DNA of 64,000 nucleotides from IMG/VR virus record IMGVR_UViG_3300042923_000319, positions 1-64,000 of that record, one strand, 5' to 3'. Positions 32,431 through 41,251 of this stretch are shown here, one piece after another. Source of the stretch: a virus. The notes beneath the pieces are model-generated. The model searched no databases, was not told where the DNA came from, and saw only the letters and a program-made list of their open reading frames with translations. Both the position numbers and the translations under genes were made by a program. Within the stretch, counting starts at the first letter, position 1. Each line of letters opens with the position of its first letter.

Positions 32431-34641
32431 ATGTCATCAAATACAAACCTAAATGGTAACTGGTATGAACGCGAAGTTGGTTCACAGGTTCTACAAAAGA
32501 AATATCTACATGAAAACGAAGACTTTAACGGTATGATTGAGCGTGTCACCGCTACCGCTGGAGTTCCTGCAATGAAGGACTACCTTAGAAACGCTGATTT
32601 CTTCTTGGCTGGTCGCAGTCTCTACGGAGCAGGACTCAAGGATGTTAAAAAGGTCACAACATCGAACTGTTTTGTACTCAAGACACCAGAAGACACCCTT
32701 GATTCAATCTATGATACATGCAAAGATGCAGCCATCATTGGTTCTCTTGGTGGTGGCGTTGGTGTAGCAGTGGATAACATTAGACCCAAAGGTTCAATTA
32801 TTAACAATTCAGCGAAGGAATCCAGTGGCGTAGAGTTCGTAATGAATCTCTTAAATGAAACAGGGCAGAACATTGGTCAACAAGGAAGACACATGGCTAT
32901 CATGGTTATGCTTGATTGTAACCATCCAGATATCATTGAGTTTCTAGGGATAAAACAGCGGAATAACCGATTGGACTCAATGAATATCTCAATAAAATTC
33001 ACAGATAAATTCATGGAAGCTGTAAGAGACAATAAAGAATATACACTACAATTCGATGTGAAATCCACAGGTGAACACATTGAACGTACAATAAACGCCA
33101 AGGATTTCTTCATGAAGTTCTGTGAGTGCCAATATGACTGGGGTGATCCAGGAGGATGTTTTATTGACCGTGTGAAAGATTATCAGTTACTCAGTGGATA
33201 CGATGATTATACGATAGATGCTTCAAATCCATGTGCAGAATTCTTTGGAAACGCTGGCAATGCATGTAACTTAGCTAGTATCAATTTGTATAATATAGTC
33301 GATGATCCATTCACTGATAATGCAACGATTAATTATAATAAACTCAGAAATCTCGTTCAAAATGGTGTGGTAGCTCTCAATAACATTCTAAATTATGGGT
33401 ATGATATGCAACCATTAGACCAAAATCGTAAGTGTATCGATGATTGGCGTTCAATTGGGTTGGGTATCTTTGGTTTAGCAGATATGTTGATAGCATTGGG
33501 ATTGCGATACGGCAGTGAAGAGGCTAATAAGAAAATTGATTATGTAATGGATTATATTTTATATAATGCACTAGTAACATCGAACGACTTAGCAGAGGCA
33601 GAGGGGTCATTTGGTAAGTTTAATTGGAAATCAACAAAGAAATCTAAGATAATTGACAGTATTAAAGATACAGATCTCTACGACAACATTAAACAATATG
33701 GACTTCGCAATGGCACACTGCTCTCCATCGCTCCAGCAGGGACAATCAGTACAATGTGTGGCATCTCTAACGGATGTGAACCACTATTCATGATTTCCTA
33801 CGAGCGCACAACGCACTCCTTAGAAAAACAAGGGAAATACTTTAAAGTCTACGCTAAATCCGTTGAAGACCTACTGAAACACCACGGTATCGACCCAGAA
33901 TCAATCACAGTGGACGAAATAAAGAAACGCTTCCCATTTGTTGTGGACTCCCATGATATCACTCCAGAAGAACGTGTGAGAACCCAAGCAGTCATGCAGA
34001 AATACGTTGATAATGCCATCAGCTCTACAGTAAATCTCAAGGAATCAGCAACAGTACAGGATATCTTTGATACCTATATGTTAGCATGGGAGCAAGGGTT
34101 GAAGGGGATTACAGTGTTTAGAGATGGATGTAAACGTGGATCAATCTTAGGTGGTTCTGGTGCAAATCCCGAACCAAAGAAATTCAACAGTATCTCACCA
34201 GTTAAACGCAACAATATCCGCAAGATGGACGGTAGCACATTCGTTGGTCATACAGCGTGTGTCAAGAATCTGTACACTACAGTCAATAAAATGGGGGATG
34301 ATGTGTTTGAAGTGTTTACTAATGCGTCTACAGGATGCCGTAGCAATATCAATACAATTACTCGGTTAGTATCATTAGCACTCCGTAGTAGAATCAAAGT
34401 TAGCGAAGTTGTTCATGAGTTAAAAGCAAACTCTTGTCCAGCGTGTACTGTACTAAAGGGTCAAGGGAAGAACATTAGTAACTCTTGCGGCACTTCTATT
34501 GCAGAGGCTATCGAAGAAGCTTATGGAGCCACGGAAGCCGATGAAACACTCGCGATTTGTCCAGAGTGTGGCAAAAGAGGATTAGTGCCTACTGGAAAGT
34601 GCGTTTCGTGCAATCAATGTGGCTATTCAAAATGTGATTAA
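32431..34641 (+). CDS. nrdJ: class II (adenosylcobalamin-dependent) ribonucleotide reductase
   Basis: 736 aa. NPCAEFFGNAGNACNLASINL combines the active-site NPC-E and radical-cysteine region; LKTPEDTLDSIYDT and GGGVGVAVDNIRPKG are typical of NrdJ. The C-terminus has CPECGKRG and CVSCNQCG, redox/zinc-type cysteines. Converts ribonucleotides to deoxyribonucleotides using vitamin B12, independent of oxygen, which suits an anaerobic host. Single-gene enzyme, no NrdF/NrdB needed. SD AAGGAGG. Confidence 0.9.
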   Translation: MSSNTNLNGNWYEREVGSQVLQKKYLHENEDFNGMIERVTATAGVPAMKDYLRNADFFLAGRSLYGAGLKDVKKVTTSNCFVLKTPEDTLDSIYDTCKDAAIIGSLGGGVGVAVDNIRPKGSIINNSAKESSGVEFVMNLLNETGQNIGQQGRHMAIMVMLDCNHPDIIEFLGIKQRNNRLDSMNISIKFTDKFMEAVRDNKEYTLQFDVKSTGEHIERTINAKDFFMKFCECQYDWGDPGGCFIDRVKDYQLLSGYDDYTIDASNPCAEFFGNAGNACNLASINLYNIVDDPFTDNATINYNKLRNLVQNGVVALNNILNYGYDMQPLDQNRKCIDDWRSIGLGIFGLADMLIALGLRYGSEEANKKIDYVMDYILYNALVTSNDLAEAEGSFGKFNWKSTKKSKIIDSIKDTDLYDNIKQYGLRNGTLLSIAPAGTISTMCGISNGCEPLFMISYERTTHSLEKQGKYFKVYAKSVEDLLKHHGIDPESITVDEIKKRFPFVVDSHDITPEERVRTQAVMQKYVDNAISSTVNLKESATVQDIFDTYMLAWEQGLKGITVFRDGCKRGSILGGSGANPEPKKFNSISPVKRNNIRKMDGSTFVGHTACVKNLYTTVNKMGDDVFEVFTNASTGCRSNINTITRLVSLALRSRIKVSEVVHELKANSCPACTVLKGQGKNISNSCGTSIAEAIEEAYGATEADETLAICPECGKRGLVPTGKCVSCNQCGYSKCD

Positions 34642-34642
34642 C

Positions 34643-34660
34643 GTCTACACATCGGTATAC
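34643..34660 (+). promoter_or_regulatory. operator-like site 9 (GTCTAC ACATCG GTATAC)
   Basis: One base after the nrdJ stop and just before AAAAGGAG of the next gene. No promoter visible. Confidence 0.6.
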
Positions 34661-34675
34661 AGAAAAGGAGAACCT

Positions 34676-34945
34676 ATGAACCCAGATTATTTCATGTCAA
34701 CCTTTGGATATCAAAGAGTAAGCGAGGAGAAACCAATGAATATGGCAACTATAAGTATAATCACAGAGGAACAATCCAAAGCTCTTCAAATGGTTCGCAA
34801 GGAAATTCCTATATTATGGAAAGAAATAACTATGAATAGTTGCTGTGAAATCTATTGTCCTAAAGAGCCAGTCTGTGAAATCTGTTGGAATAATGCAGCA
34901 GATAAACAACGAGGAGGAACCAATGAAAATTATTGTTCACACTGA
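34676..34945 (+). CDS. 89-aa hypothetical protein with Cys pairs
   Basis: ATG after AAAGGAG. C-terminal CCEIYCPKEPVCEICW suggests a metal site. Overlaps the following gene by 23 nt. No family recognised. Confidence 0.4.
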   Translation: MNPDYFMSTFGYQRVSEEKPMNMATISIITEEQSKALQMVRKEIPILWKEITMNSCCEIYCPKEPVCEICWNNAADKQRGGTNENYCSH

Positions 34946-35135
34946 TGAACTAATCAATGATTTATCCCGTATCGCTGACCTAAAATTATCAAAGACGACT
35001 CGATTAGTTCTACACACCAACCAAGAAATAATCCCTGGCTCCACCTATGTCTTAATCGATGGTGAAGAAGTGTATCCCAGTGCTTTATCAATGTTTACCG
35101 AGATATATTCGCAGGGAAGAAAGGTGGAGATTTAG
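34923..35135 (+). CDS. 70-aa hypothetical protein
   Basis: ATG chosen after GAGGAGG; an upstream in-frame ATG lies inside the preceding gene and lacks an SD. Alpha/beta pattern (KIIVHTDELINDLSRIADL). No function known. Confidence 0.45.
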   Translation: MKIIVHTDELINDLSRIADLKLSKTTRLVLHTNQEIIPGSTYVLIDGEEVYPSALSMFTEIYSQGRKVEI

Positions 35136-35138
35136 CCA

Positions 35139-35363
35139 ATGGTCAAATATGTGATTCATCCTGGGTGGGTATGGAGTAAAACTGATGGGGATGACCACTA
35201 TATAACTTATGGAAAACTCATCAGTTTATACAAAGTTAGCTCACATGAGTGTGTTAGGTATGATAACCATGGTTTTTCTATAGATAGAATTTGTGATAAT
35301 TATATTCATTTATTCCCTAGATATGATGGCGACTACCAAATAACAAAGGAGGACACCAAATGA
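35139..35363 (+). CDS. 74-aa hypothetical protein
   Basis: SD AAAGGTGG before ATG. Aromatic and His-rich beta pattern. Overlaps the next ATG by four bases. Confidence 0.4.
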   Translation: MVKYVIHPGWVWSKTDGDDHYITYGKLISLYKVSSHECVRYDNHGFSIDRICDNYIHLFPRYDGDYQITKEDTK

Positions 35364-35575
35364 AAGCAATCGCAGAATACATCGTTAAAATCAAGGTAAT
35401 CGAAGATTGCACCGATGAACTAGCTAATAATATATTAAGCTTACCAAAAGAAGATATTGATAGCATCAGAGGAGTAATCGAGGCTGACATTAAGGATGCA
35501 GTTGTAGATCATATGAAAGCTAATGCTGAGGTGTCCGTCAACACAATACGCTTTGAATTTCTGGAGGAAATGTGA
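35360..35575 (+). CDS. 71-aa hypothetical protein
   Basis: SD AAAGGAGG before ATG. KAIAEYIVKIKVIEDCTDELA is a strand-then-helix start found in many small phage proteins. Last base shared with the next ATG. Confidence 0.4.
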   Translation: MKAIAEYIVKIKVIEDCTDELANNILSLPKEDIDSIRGVIEADIKDAVVDHMKANAEVSVNTIRFEFLEEM

Positions 35576-35814
35576 TGCAAGCTACAAAAGAAACAAAGTT
35601 CAACATCGGTGATACCGTAAAACCAATTACGCTTTACAACAGTAATATAGCCATCGATATACTAAGGATTGAACCAGAAATCACCATCGTTGATTGCAAG
35701 GTGACACAAGTATCTTATCTTTGTGAATATCCCAATGGTGAACGAAAGTATATACAAGAAAATATGTTGTGTACTACCGAAGGTGCTGACGAATTAGTTA
35801 AGGGGTATCTATAA
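35575..35814 (+). CDS. 79-aa hypothetical protein (SH3/KOW-like start)
   Basis: ATG 35575 is 7 nt after GGAGG. KFNIGDTVKPITL resembles the first strand of a KOW/SH3-type barrel. No function known. Confidence 0.4.
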   Translation: MQATKETKFNIGDTVKPITLYNSNIAIDILRIEPEITIVDCKVTQVSYLCEYPNGERKYIQENMLCTTEGADELVKGYL

Positions 35815-35816
35815 AA

Positions 35817-35990
35817 ATGCAAACCACTCTAACCTCAAAGCACAACATCGGTGATACCGCGATCCTACGAGCCATACACTGGCGTGAACCAGTGACTATC
35901 CAAGATGTAATCTTTGACGACCATGAAAGAAAATTTAGATACCTCACAGACACTTATGACTGTTACATTGATGAAACGGAGTTGGATTGA
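35817..35990 (+). CDS. 57-aa hypothetical protein
   Basis: Starts two bases after the previous stop; SKHNIGDTAILRAI echoes the KFNIGDTVKP start of the preceding protein, so the two may be diverged duplicates. Weak SD. Confidence 0.4.
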   Translation: MQTTLTSKHNIGDTAILRAIHWREPVTIQDVIFDDHERKFRYLTDTYDCYIDETELD

Positions 35991-36319
35991 TGAAGATACC
36001 ATTTGATACCGATGGAAACATGCAATCTTATGAATATTACGGTACAGAACTTAAAGATATTGAAGAACTCACCACTGAGCTGACATTAGTCAACTTTGAG
36101 CGTGGCAGAAGCGCAATGAATTTTATCTATAAGGATGTCTACAATCACACTTATTCAATGTTCCTTGGTGAATTTAAAAAGTTAACAAAGATGTTTAATG
36201 AAGGCAAACTTAGTAACCTTGGTAAAATCTACGGTAAATGGACATTCAGAAAGCAAGGAGCTAATTATAGTATAACACTGATTGAAACAATGGAACACGA
36301 AGATTATGGCTTTAGATAA
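35990..36319 (+). CDS. 109-aa hypothetical protein
   Basis: ATG shares a base with the upstream stop. Mixed alpha/beta; no motif recognised. Directly before thyX. Confidence 0.45.
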   Translation: MKIPFDTDGNMQSYEYYGTELKDIEELTTELTLVNFERGRSAMNFIYKDVYNHTYSMFLGEFKKLTKMFNEGKLSNLGKIYGKWTFRKQGANYSITLIETMEHEDYGFR

Positions 36320-36331
36320 GGAGAGTGAACA

Positions 36332-36964
36332 ATGAAAGTTCTTAATGCAGGCTCAATAGAGCTACTAGATCACATGGGTACTGATGATTCAATCGTGAAA
36401 GCTGCTAGACAATGCTATGGAAGTTCTGGGAATGAACTAGCGGATGAACGATTGTTAGAATCAGTGGTTAAACATCGGCATACATCGTGTCTTGAGCATA
36501 CAGCATTGACGTTCAAGGTTAAAGCACCGATATTCGTGGCTAGACAATGGATGCGCCACAGAGTCGGATGTAGTTATAATGAGAAATCACTGAGATATAC
36601 TGAAGCAACACCAGAGTTTTATATGCCATCCGATGAGCAATTTGAGAATTCTCCCTTATCATACAAACACAAGCCATTGAAAGAATGGTGGCTTAGAACC
36701 ATAGAAGAACAATATGATGAATACCTAATGTGGATAGACTATCTTCCCAAAGAGCAAGCTCGTGCAGTGCTTCCCCTTGGTATCTACACTGAATTTATCT
36801 TTAGTTGTAACATGGCAAGTCTATTGCATTTCTTAGAGTTACGTCTAGCAAAGTCAGCCCAAGTGGAAATCAGAGTCTACGCACAGGCAATACTTGAGCT
36901 GATTCAAGAAGTATTTCCTAAGACAACAAATATTATACGAAAGGAATTTGGAGGTAATCAATGA
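36332..36964 (+). CDS. thyX: FAD-dependent thymidylate synthase
   Basis: 210 aa. RHRVGCSYNEKSLRY is the ThyX signature, with one residue more between RHR and NE than the usual RHRxxSxNExSxRY spelling. CLEHTALTFKV and the LLHFLELRLAKSAQVEIR segment support it. Makes dTMP from dUMP using methylene-THF, FAD and NADPH. Works with dUTPase and NrdJ. SD AAGGAGAG. Confidence 0.9.
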   Translation: MKVLNAGSIELLDHMGTDDSIVKAARQCYGSSGNELADERLLESVVKHRHTSCLEHTALTFKVKAPIFVARQWMRHRVGCSYNEKSLRYTEATPEFYMPSDEQFENSPLSYKHKPLKEWWLRTIEEQYDEYLMWIDYLPKEQARAVLPLGIYTEFIFSCNMASLLHFLELRLAKSAQVEIRVYAQAILELIQEVFPKTTNIIRKEFGGNQ

Positions 36965-37128
36965 AACACACAATAAATGAATGGGAGAAAATCGTCGGTA
37001 TTACCATAGTTGACCCAGACGGATTCGATAGAAGCAATCCAAATTTATACAATGAATTATTTACAAAGGAAGAATTCGATGATGCTCTAATGAGATGCAC
37101 AGTGATTGTGAGGTTAACCAATGCTTAA
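36961..37128 (+). CDS. 55-aa hypothetical protein
   Basis: ATG overlaps the thyX stop; SD GGAGG. GITIVDPDGFDRSNPNLYNE resembles small phage proteins with a D-P-D-G-F motif that often accompany nucleotide genes. Function unknown. Confidence 0.45.
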   Translation: MKHTINEWEKIVGITIVDPDGFDRSNPNLYNELFTKEEFDDALMRCTVIVRLTNA

Positions 37129-37378
37129 AATCAAAGACAACTATGATCTACAACAGCTTACCAAATATGGCTTTGTAAAGCTTGCCTATGGTAACATGTG
37201 GGAATATACAATGTTTGGTGAAAACGACCAAGAGCTGTGTTTGATTGTCAATGCTTACAATGAACAGAATCGTGAAATCAAAGTAAATTATCTTGGTGAT
37301 GGTGATGCGGACATTCTTGGTGATCTAACGGTACTCTATCAGATGATCATGGATGGAATCGTGGAGGTGGTTGAGTGA
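37121..37378 (+). CDS. 85-aa hypothetical protein
   Basis: ATG after AGGTTAACCA, overlapping the upstream gene by 8 nt. Acidic; no family recognised. Its TGA overlaps the GTG of the dUTPase. Confidence 0.4.
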   Translation: MLKIKDNYDLQQLTKYGFVKLAYGNMWEYTMFGENDQELCLIVNAYNEQNREIKVNYLGDGDADILGDLTVLYQMIMDGIVEVVE

Positions 37379-38136
37379 AGGTTGGAGATAGAGTAAGAGT
37401 TGTAAATATAATCAATGGTGCTCCAAAAGAAACACTAGGACAAGAAGGTATTCTCAAAGATATCACCGATTTTGATGACTATATAAGTTGTAGAGTTGAT
37501 TTTGGTGATGACTGGTGGCAATATGCAGGTCAAGAACTTGAGCTAATCCCCACTGGTGGAATCATAGATGAAAGCTGTGGAATTATCCCAGATACCGATG
37601 GATTAATCCTACCATATGACAGCAAATGTCTTGCTGATTGTCAAACATGGTATCCTGGAGGTAAATTGTTTGCATCTCATGGCGCTCGACCTCGTAAAAC
37701 CCGTGGATTCGAAGCAGTCACAGGTTACTCCCCAGTCCTACCAAAGCGTTCCACAGCTAAATCCGCTGGCTATGACATAAGTGTCATCGGTGAAGCCATC
37801 GTACAGCCTGGACAAACCGTAGTATTCAACACAGGACTCAAAGCTTACATGCAGGACGATGAAGTTCTACAGATTCACATTAGATCATCCGTGGGAATTA
37901 AGCGTAACCTAGTGTTATCCAATGGTACAGGCATAATTGACGCAGATTTCTACAATAATCCAGATAATGAAGGGCACATTAGAATTGCTGTGACGAACAT
38001 CGGTAATGAACCACAGTTAGTCAATGGTGGTAAGCCTATAGCACAGGGAATTTTCGTGAAGTATCTTACGACTGACGATGATTGTGCCGATAGAGAAAGA
38101 CTAGGTGGCATAGGTTCGACGGATGAAATTAATTAA
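37375..38136 (+). CDS. dut: dUTPase with N-terminal KOW-like domain
   Basis: 253 aa, GTG start. Residues 1-65 (MKVGDRVRVVNI...DFGDDWWQYAGQELELI) look like a KOW/SH3 barrel. The trimeric dUTPase domain follows: AKSAGYDIS (motif 1), HIRSSVGIK (2), NGTGIIDADF (3), GIFVKYLTTDDD (4) and RLGGIGSTD (5). Removes dUTP and supplies dUMP to ThyX. The extra N-terminal domain is unusual; its role is unknown. Confidence 0.85.
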   Translation: MKVGDRVRVVNIINGAPKETLGQEGILKDITDFDDYISCRVDFGDDWWQYAGQELELIPTGGIIDESCGIIPDTDGLILPYDSKCLADCQTWYPGGKLFASHGARPRKTRGFEAVTGYSPVLPKRSTAKSAGYDISVIGEAIVQPGQTVVFNTGLKAYMQDDEVLQIHIRSSVGIKRNLVLSNGTGIIDADFYNNPDNEGHIRIAVTNIGNEPQLVNGGKPIAQGIFVKYLTTDDDCADRERLGGIGSTDEIN

Positions 38137-38139
38137 TGT

Positions 38140-38157
38140 GTCCACTGATGTGTATAC
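38140..38157 (-). promoter_or_regulatory. operator-like site 10 (reverse orientation)
   Basis: GTCCAC TGATGT GTATAC, before the GATAGGAG of the cytosine-methyltransferase-like gene. No promoter visible. Confidence 0.6.
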
Positions 38158-38182
38158 AACAATAAAACGATAGGAGAATTGG

Positions 38183-38821
38183 ATGAAAATTTTAGTAGCC
38201 TGTGAGGAAAGCCAAGCTGTAACCATCGAACTACGCAAGTTAGGTCATGAAGCATACTCATGTGATATCGAAGAATGCTCTGGAGGACATCCAGAGTGGC
38301 ATCTACAGCAAGACGTTACAACTTTATTACATGGTAGGTGCAGTTTTAAAACTATTGATGACAAATATCATGCAATATGTAGAAGATGGGATATGATCAT
38401 TGCATTTCCACCGTGTACGTACCTGAGTAACGCTGGAGCAAGGCATTTATATCCTAACCATGTATTAAACGAAGAAAGATATCAAAAAGGCTTAGGGGCT
38501 AAAGAGTTTTTCATGATGTTCTACAATACTGATTGCGATAAAATTGCCATTGAAAATCCATTACCAAGTGGCATCTATGGACTGCCAAAACATTCACAAG
38601 TTATTCAACCATACCAATTTGGACATCCATTCAAGAAAAGAACGCAGTTATGGCTTAAAGGATTACCTTTGCTAGAACCAACGGATATTGTAAGTATCTC
38701 CCAGAGTACAAAGATTCCTGGCAATTGGTTCAACAAAGGTGGTAAAGAGAGACAAAAGAATAGATCAAAGACATTCCCTGGAATCGCAAAAGCAATCGCG
38801 ACACAATGGACACAACTATGA
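38183..38821 (+). CDS. DNA cytosine methyltransferase-like protein
   Basis: 212 aa. ILVACEESQAVTIELRKLGH (SAM-binding start), IIAFPPCTYLSNAG (PPC catalytic motif) and IAIENPLPSG (ENP-like) follow the C5-methyltransferase order, but the protein is short and lacks an obvious target-recognition region. Such phage proteins may modify viral DNA against restriction or act on nucleotides. SD TAGGAG. Confidence 0.7.
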   Translation: MKILVACEESQAVTIELRKLGHEAYSCDIEECSGGHPEWHLQQDVTTLLHGRCSFKTIDDKYHAICRRWDMIIAFPPCTYLSNAGARHLYPNHVLNEERYQKGLGAKEFFMMFYNTDCDKIAIENPLPSGIYGLPKHSQVIQPYQFGHPFKKRTQLWLKGLPLLEPTDIVSISQSTKIPGNWFNKGGKERQKNRSKTFPGIAKAIATQWTQL

Positions 38822-38828
38822 CCACGCC

Positions 38829-38846
38829 GTCTACACATCAGTACAC
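38829..38846 (+). promoter_or_regulatory. operator-like site 11 (GTCTAC ACATCA GTACAC)
   Basis: Lies 7 nt after the methyltransferase stop and directly before GAAGGAG of the next gene. Confidence 0.6.
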
Positions 38847-38861
38847 GAAGGAGCTGACTCA

Positions 38862-39155
38862 ATGATTCACCACGTACTCATCGATATTGACAAAGACTAT
38901 TACATGACAGCCATAGAAACATCAGCATCCAAAAGCGAAATCCTAGACTACTTCGAACAACACAGTCCAGACGTTAGATACCTCAGAGCAACCCATGAGC
39001 GTTCAAAGCATGATATAGGGACACGACAATGCCCCCTTGGTACCATCATTAAATGCTCATATTTTGACAATAAAATTATGGCGTATAAAACCAAGAGTAA
39101 ATATAAGTTGGATACATTGAATAATGCAGAGATTGATCGGAGGCATAAATGTTAG
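38862..39155 (+). CDS. 97-aa hypothetical protein
   Basis: ATG chosen after GAAGGAG; an upstream in-frame start lies within the methyltransferase gene and has no SD. Alpha/beta, basic C-terminus. Overlaps the next gene by 7 nt. Confidence 0.45.
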   Translation: MIHHVLIDIDKDYYMTAIETSASKSEILDYFEQHSPDVRYLRATHERSKHDIGTRQCPLGTIIKCSYFDNKIMAYKTKSKYKLDTLNNAEIDRRHKC

Positions 39156-39922
39156 AAATCAATAGAATTTACAATGAAGATTGCTTGGAAGGTATGAAGA
39201 AAATCGATGATGGTAGCGTGGATATGATACTATGTGATTTGCCGTATGGGACAACGCAAAACAAATGGGATTCAGTGATACCTTTGGATAAACTTTGGGA
39301 GCAATATAATCGCATCATTAAACCTAGTGGAGCTGTAGTGTTAACAGCGAGCGGAAGATTTACTGCAGAGTTGATGATGTCTAATATTAAATATTGGAAA
39401 TACAACCTTGTTTGGCAGAAAACAACTCCAACTGGATTCTTGAATGCAAAGAAAATGCCTCTAAGAATTCATGAAGATATTTGCGTGTTCTATAAAAAAC
39501 TGCCTATATATAATCCGCAGAAAACAAAAGGAAATCCTAGAAAAGTCAGCAAAGCAACTCATAAAATAAACTGTAAAGAAACCACAAATTATGGCAAGCA
39601 TAACCTCAGCACCTACGATAGTACTGAAAGATATCCTACAAGTATATTTAAATTTCCGACAGATAAGCAAAAGAGTTCTTTACATCCTACACAAAAACCA
39701 GTGGCACTCTTTGAATATCTCATTAAGACCTACACCAACAAAGGCGACCTTGTGCTTGACAATTGTATTGGCTCTGGTACAACTGCAGTAGCAGCCATAG
39801 ACACTAACAGAAACTTCATTGGTTTTGAGTTAGACAAGGATTACTTTGATATTGCCAATGAACGTATCAACGCTACACCTATGACTACACCGTCCACGCA
39901 TCAGTATACAAAGGAGGCATAA
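39149..39922 (+). CDS. DNA methyltransferase, beta-class (N6-adenine or N4-cytosine)
   Basis: 257 aa. MILCDLPYGTTQNKWD is motif IV in DLPYG form (usually DPPY), near residue 28. HPTQKP and DNCIGSGTTAVAA (SAM-binding motif I) follow near the C-terminus, the order of beta-class enzymes. FIGFELDKDYFDIANERI closes the domain. Probably protects phage DNA from host restriction. No partner endonuclease gene nearby. Confidence 0.8.
   Translation: MLEINRIYNEDCLEGMKKIDDGSVDMILCDLPYGTTQNKWDSVIPLDKLWEQYNRIIKPSGAVVLTASGRFTAELMMSNIKYWKYNLVWQKTTPTGFLNAKKMPLRIHEDICVFYKKLPIYNPQKTKGNPRKVSKATHKINCKETTNYGKHNLSTYDSTERYPTSIFKFPTDKQKSSLHPTQKPVALFEYLIKTYTNKGDLVLDNCIGSGTTAVAAIDTNRNFIGFELDKDYFDIANERINATPMTTPSTHQYTKEA
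39892..39909 (+). promoter_or_regulatory. operator-like site 12 (GTCCAC GCATCA GTATAC)
   Basis: Inside the last codons of the methyltransferase gene and just before the AAAGGAGG that serves the sigma-like gene. Confidence 0.6.
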
Positions 39923-39925
39923 ACC

Positions 39926-40573
39926 ATCGACATACTAGAACAATACCTACAAGACTACAACGACGGCATCCTATCGATCTCTACACTTACCGCAAGACTA
40001 TCCTGTCATGAGCTGGCAGAGATATATAAACAGACACGCAAGACCAGTCGTGTAGTGTCCAAGCTATCCGATTATATCTCACCGAAACTGCTGAACCCAC
40101 AAGACATTGTGTGTGAGCGCGAGAGATTACAGGAGATATCAGGAGTTGTCCAGAGAATACTCACAACTCTACCCGATAAGCAATATCAGATATTTCAGTT
40201 GGTTGTGATCGATGGTAGAACGCAGGAAGATGTAGGAGATACCCTTGGAATAGCACATCAAAATGTTAGTAAACATCTAAAGAAAGCTATCGAATTCATC
40301 AAAGAAAACTTTGAACTATCCTGTTTACGTCCTATGTTACTCCCAACGTCATCTACGAAGGAAATCGGTGGAGCACAGTACAAAGTAAGGTATCCCAGTG
40401 ATTGGCTCTCTGAACGAAGCACAGGTGGTCACATGGGTAAACGTAAATGGATCGTGGATATACATTGTGATGTCGATAGTTATCTCGATGATGCGTTTGG
40501 GGATAAACTGACAGTATGCGAAAAATGCGAACACTGTATCAACAAAGTAATGCGAAAGAGGGTTGAGGGGTAA
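39926..40573 (+). CDS. sigma-70-like transcription factor, probable AUC start
   Basis: 215 aa if begun at the ATC at 39926, exactly 8 nt after AAAGGAGG. The frame is closed by the upstream gene's TAA at 39920. The first GTG (40055) has no SD and would remove 43 residues of helical sequence (MDILEQYLQDYNDGILSIS). The central LPDKQYQIFQLVVIDGRTQ and VGDTLGIAHQNVSKHLKKA form a sigma region-4-type HTH. C-terminal Cys pair (CEKCEHC). As the last large early gene it may switch on late transcription. Confidence 0.7.
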   Translation: MDILEQYLQDYNDGILSISTLTARLSCHELAEIYKQTRKTSRVVSKLSDYISPKLLNPQDIVCERERLQEISGVVQRILTTLPDKQYQIFQLVVIDGRTQEDVGDTLGIAHQNVSKHLKKAIEFIKENFELSCLRPMLLPTSSTKEIGGAQYKVRYPSDWLSERSTGGHMGKRKWIVDIHCDVDSYLDDAFGDKLTVCEKCEHCINKVMRKRVEG

Positions 40574-40575
40574 CA

Positions 40576-40671
40576 ATGGAAAATCTAAATACACTTCTTA
40601 ACTGGATATTCCAAGACTTCTGGCATTTCATTGGAACATTATATTTACTCGCTGTAATATTTAGGAGGTAA
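40576..40671 (+). CDS. 31-aa membrane peptide
   Basis: ATG two bases after the preceding TAA, with GAGGGG as SD. One hydrophobic, Trp-rich helix. Ends FRR just inside the SD of the next peptide. Confidence 0.4.
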   Translation: MENLNTLLNWIFQDFWHFIGTLYLLAVIFRR

Positions 40672-40673
40672 TA

Positions 40674-40763
40674 ATGAATAAAGTTATCATCACACTTAAC
40701 TGTACTATTATATTCTTTATTATATTTTACTGGAATTCAATTATTTCATGGTTATATTCTTAG
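40674..40763 (+). CDS. 29-aa membrane peptide
   Basis: SD TAGGAGG before ATG. Nearly all hydrophobic (TIIFFIIFYWNSIISWLY). Its TAG forms the base of the operon terminator. Confidence 0.4.
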   Translation: MNKVIITLNCTIIFFIIFYWNSIISWLYS

Positions 40764-40790
40764 ACACCCAATGTGGTGTCTTATTTTTTT
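40762..40790 (+). terminator. strong terminator of the long rightward operon
   Basis: AGACACC and GGTGTCT form a 7-bp stem with loop CAATGT, followed by TATTTTTTT. Ends transcription from 26159. Confidence 0.85.
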
Positions 40791-40792
40791 TA

Positions 40793-40821
40793 CTGACAAT
40801 AAACTGTGGATATACTATAAT
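40793..40821 (+). promoter_or_regulatory. promoter of the HicB-like gene
   Basis: CTGACA, 17-bp spacer, TATAAT at 40816. No GTNNAC site overlaps it, so expression should continue in a lysogen. Confidence 0.7.
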
Positions 40822-40852
40822 TTAACTTACAATTAATATTGGAGGTAATATT

Positions 40853-41251
40853 ATGCCCAAAGACAATTACATTTTTCCTGCTATTTTAGATTATGCAGAT
40901 GATGGAATTACTATTGAGTTCCCCGATTTGCCGGGTTGTGTATCTTGTGCTGATACCGATGAAGAAGCTCTTTATATGGCCAAAGATGCTCTGCGAGGTT
41001 GGTTGATGGTAGCAGAAGATAACGAAATGGAAATTTCAGAGCCGACTCCTTTAAAGAAAGTTGTATTAGAAGAAAATCAACGTGTGGTCTTAGTAGAAGT
41101 TTGTTTGGCTTTTTATCGTGAAGCATATCGTAATAGATCAGTAAAGAAAACACTAACTATACCAGCATGGCTAAACGATTTGGCGGAAAAAGAAAACGTA
41201 AATTTTTCTTTTGCGCTACAAAATGCATTAAAGCAGCAACTTAAACCCTAG
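40853..41251 (+). CDS. HicB-family antitoxin-like protein (no HicA partner seen)
   Basis: 132 aa. FPAILDYADDGITIEFPDLPGCVSCADTDEEAL is the partial-RNase-H fold of HicB; the C-terminus (KKTLTIPAWLNDLAEKENVNFSFALQNAL) is a ribbon-helix-helix DNA-binding domain. HicB normally neutralises the HicA mRNA interferase; no HicA-size gene with its dsRBD-like fold is found beside it. With its own promoter and flanking terminators it looks like a moron gene expressed in the lysogen, perhaps to neutralise host or phage HicA toxins. Confidence 0.75.
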   Translation: MPKDNYIFPAILDYADDGITIEFPDLPGCVSCADTDEEALYMAKDALRGWLMVAEDNEMEISEPTPLKKVVLEENQRVVLVEVCLAFYREAYRNRSVKKTLTIPAWLNDLAEKENVNFSFALQNALKQQLKP

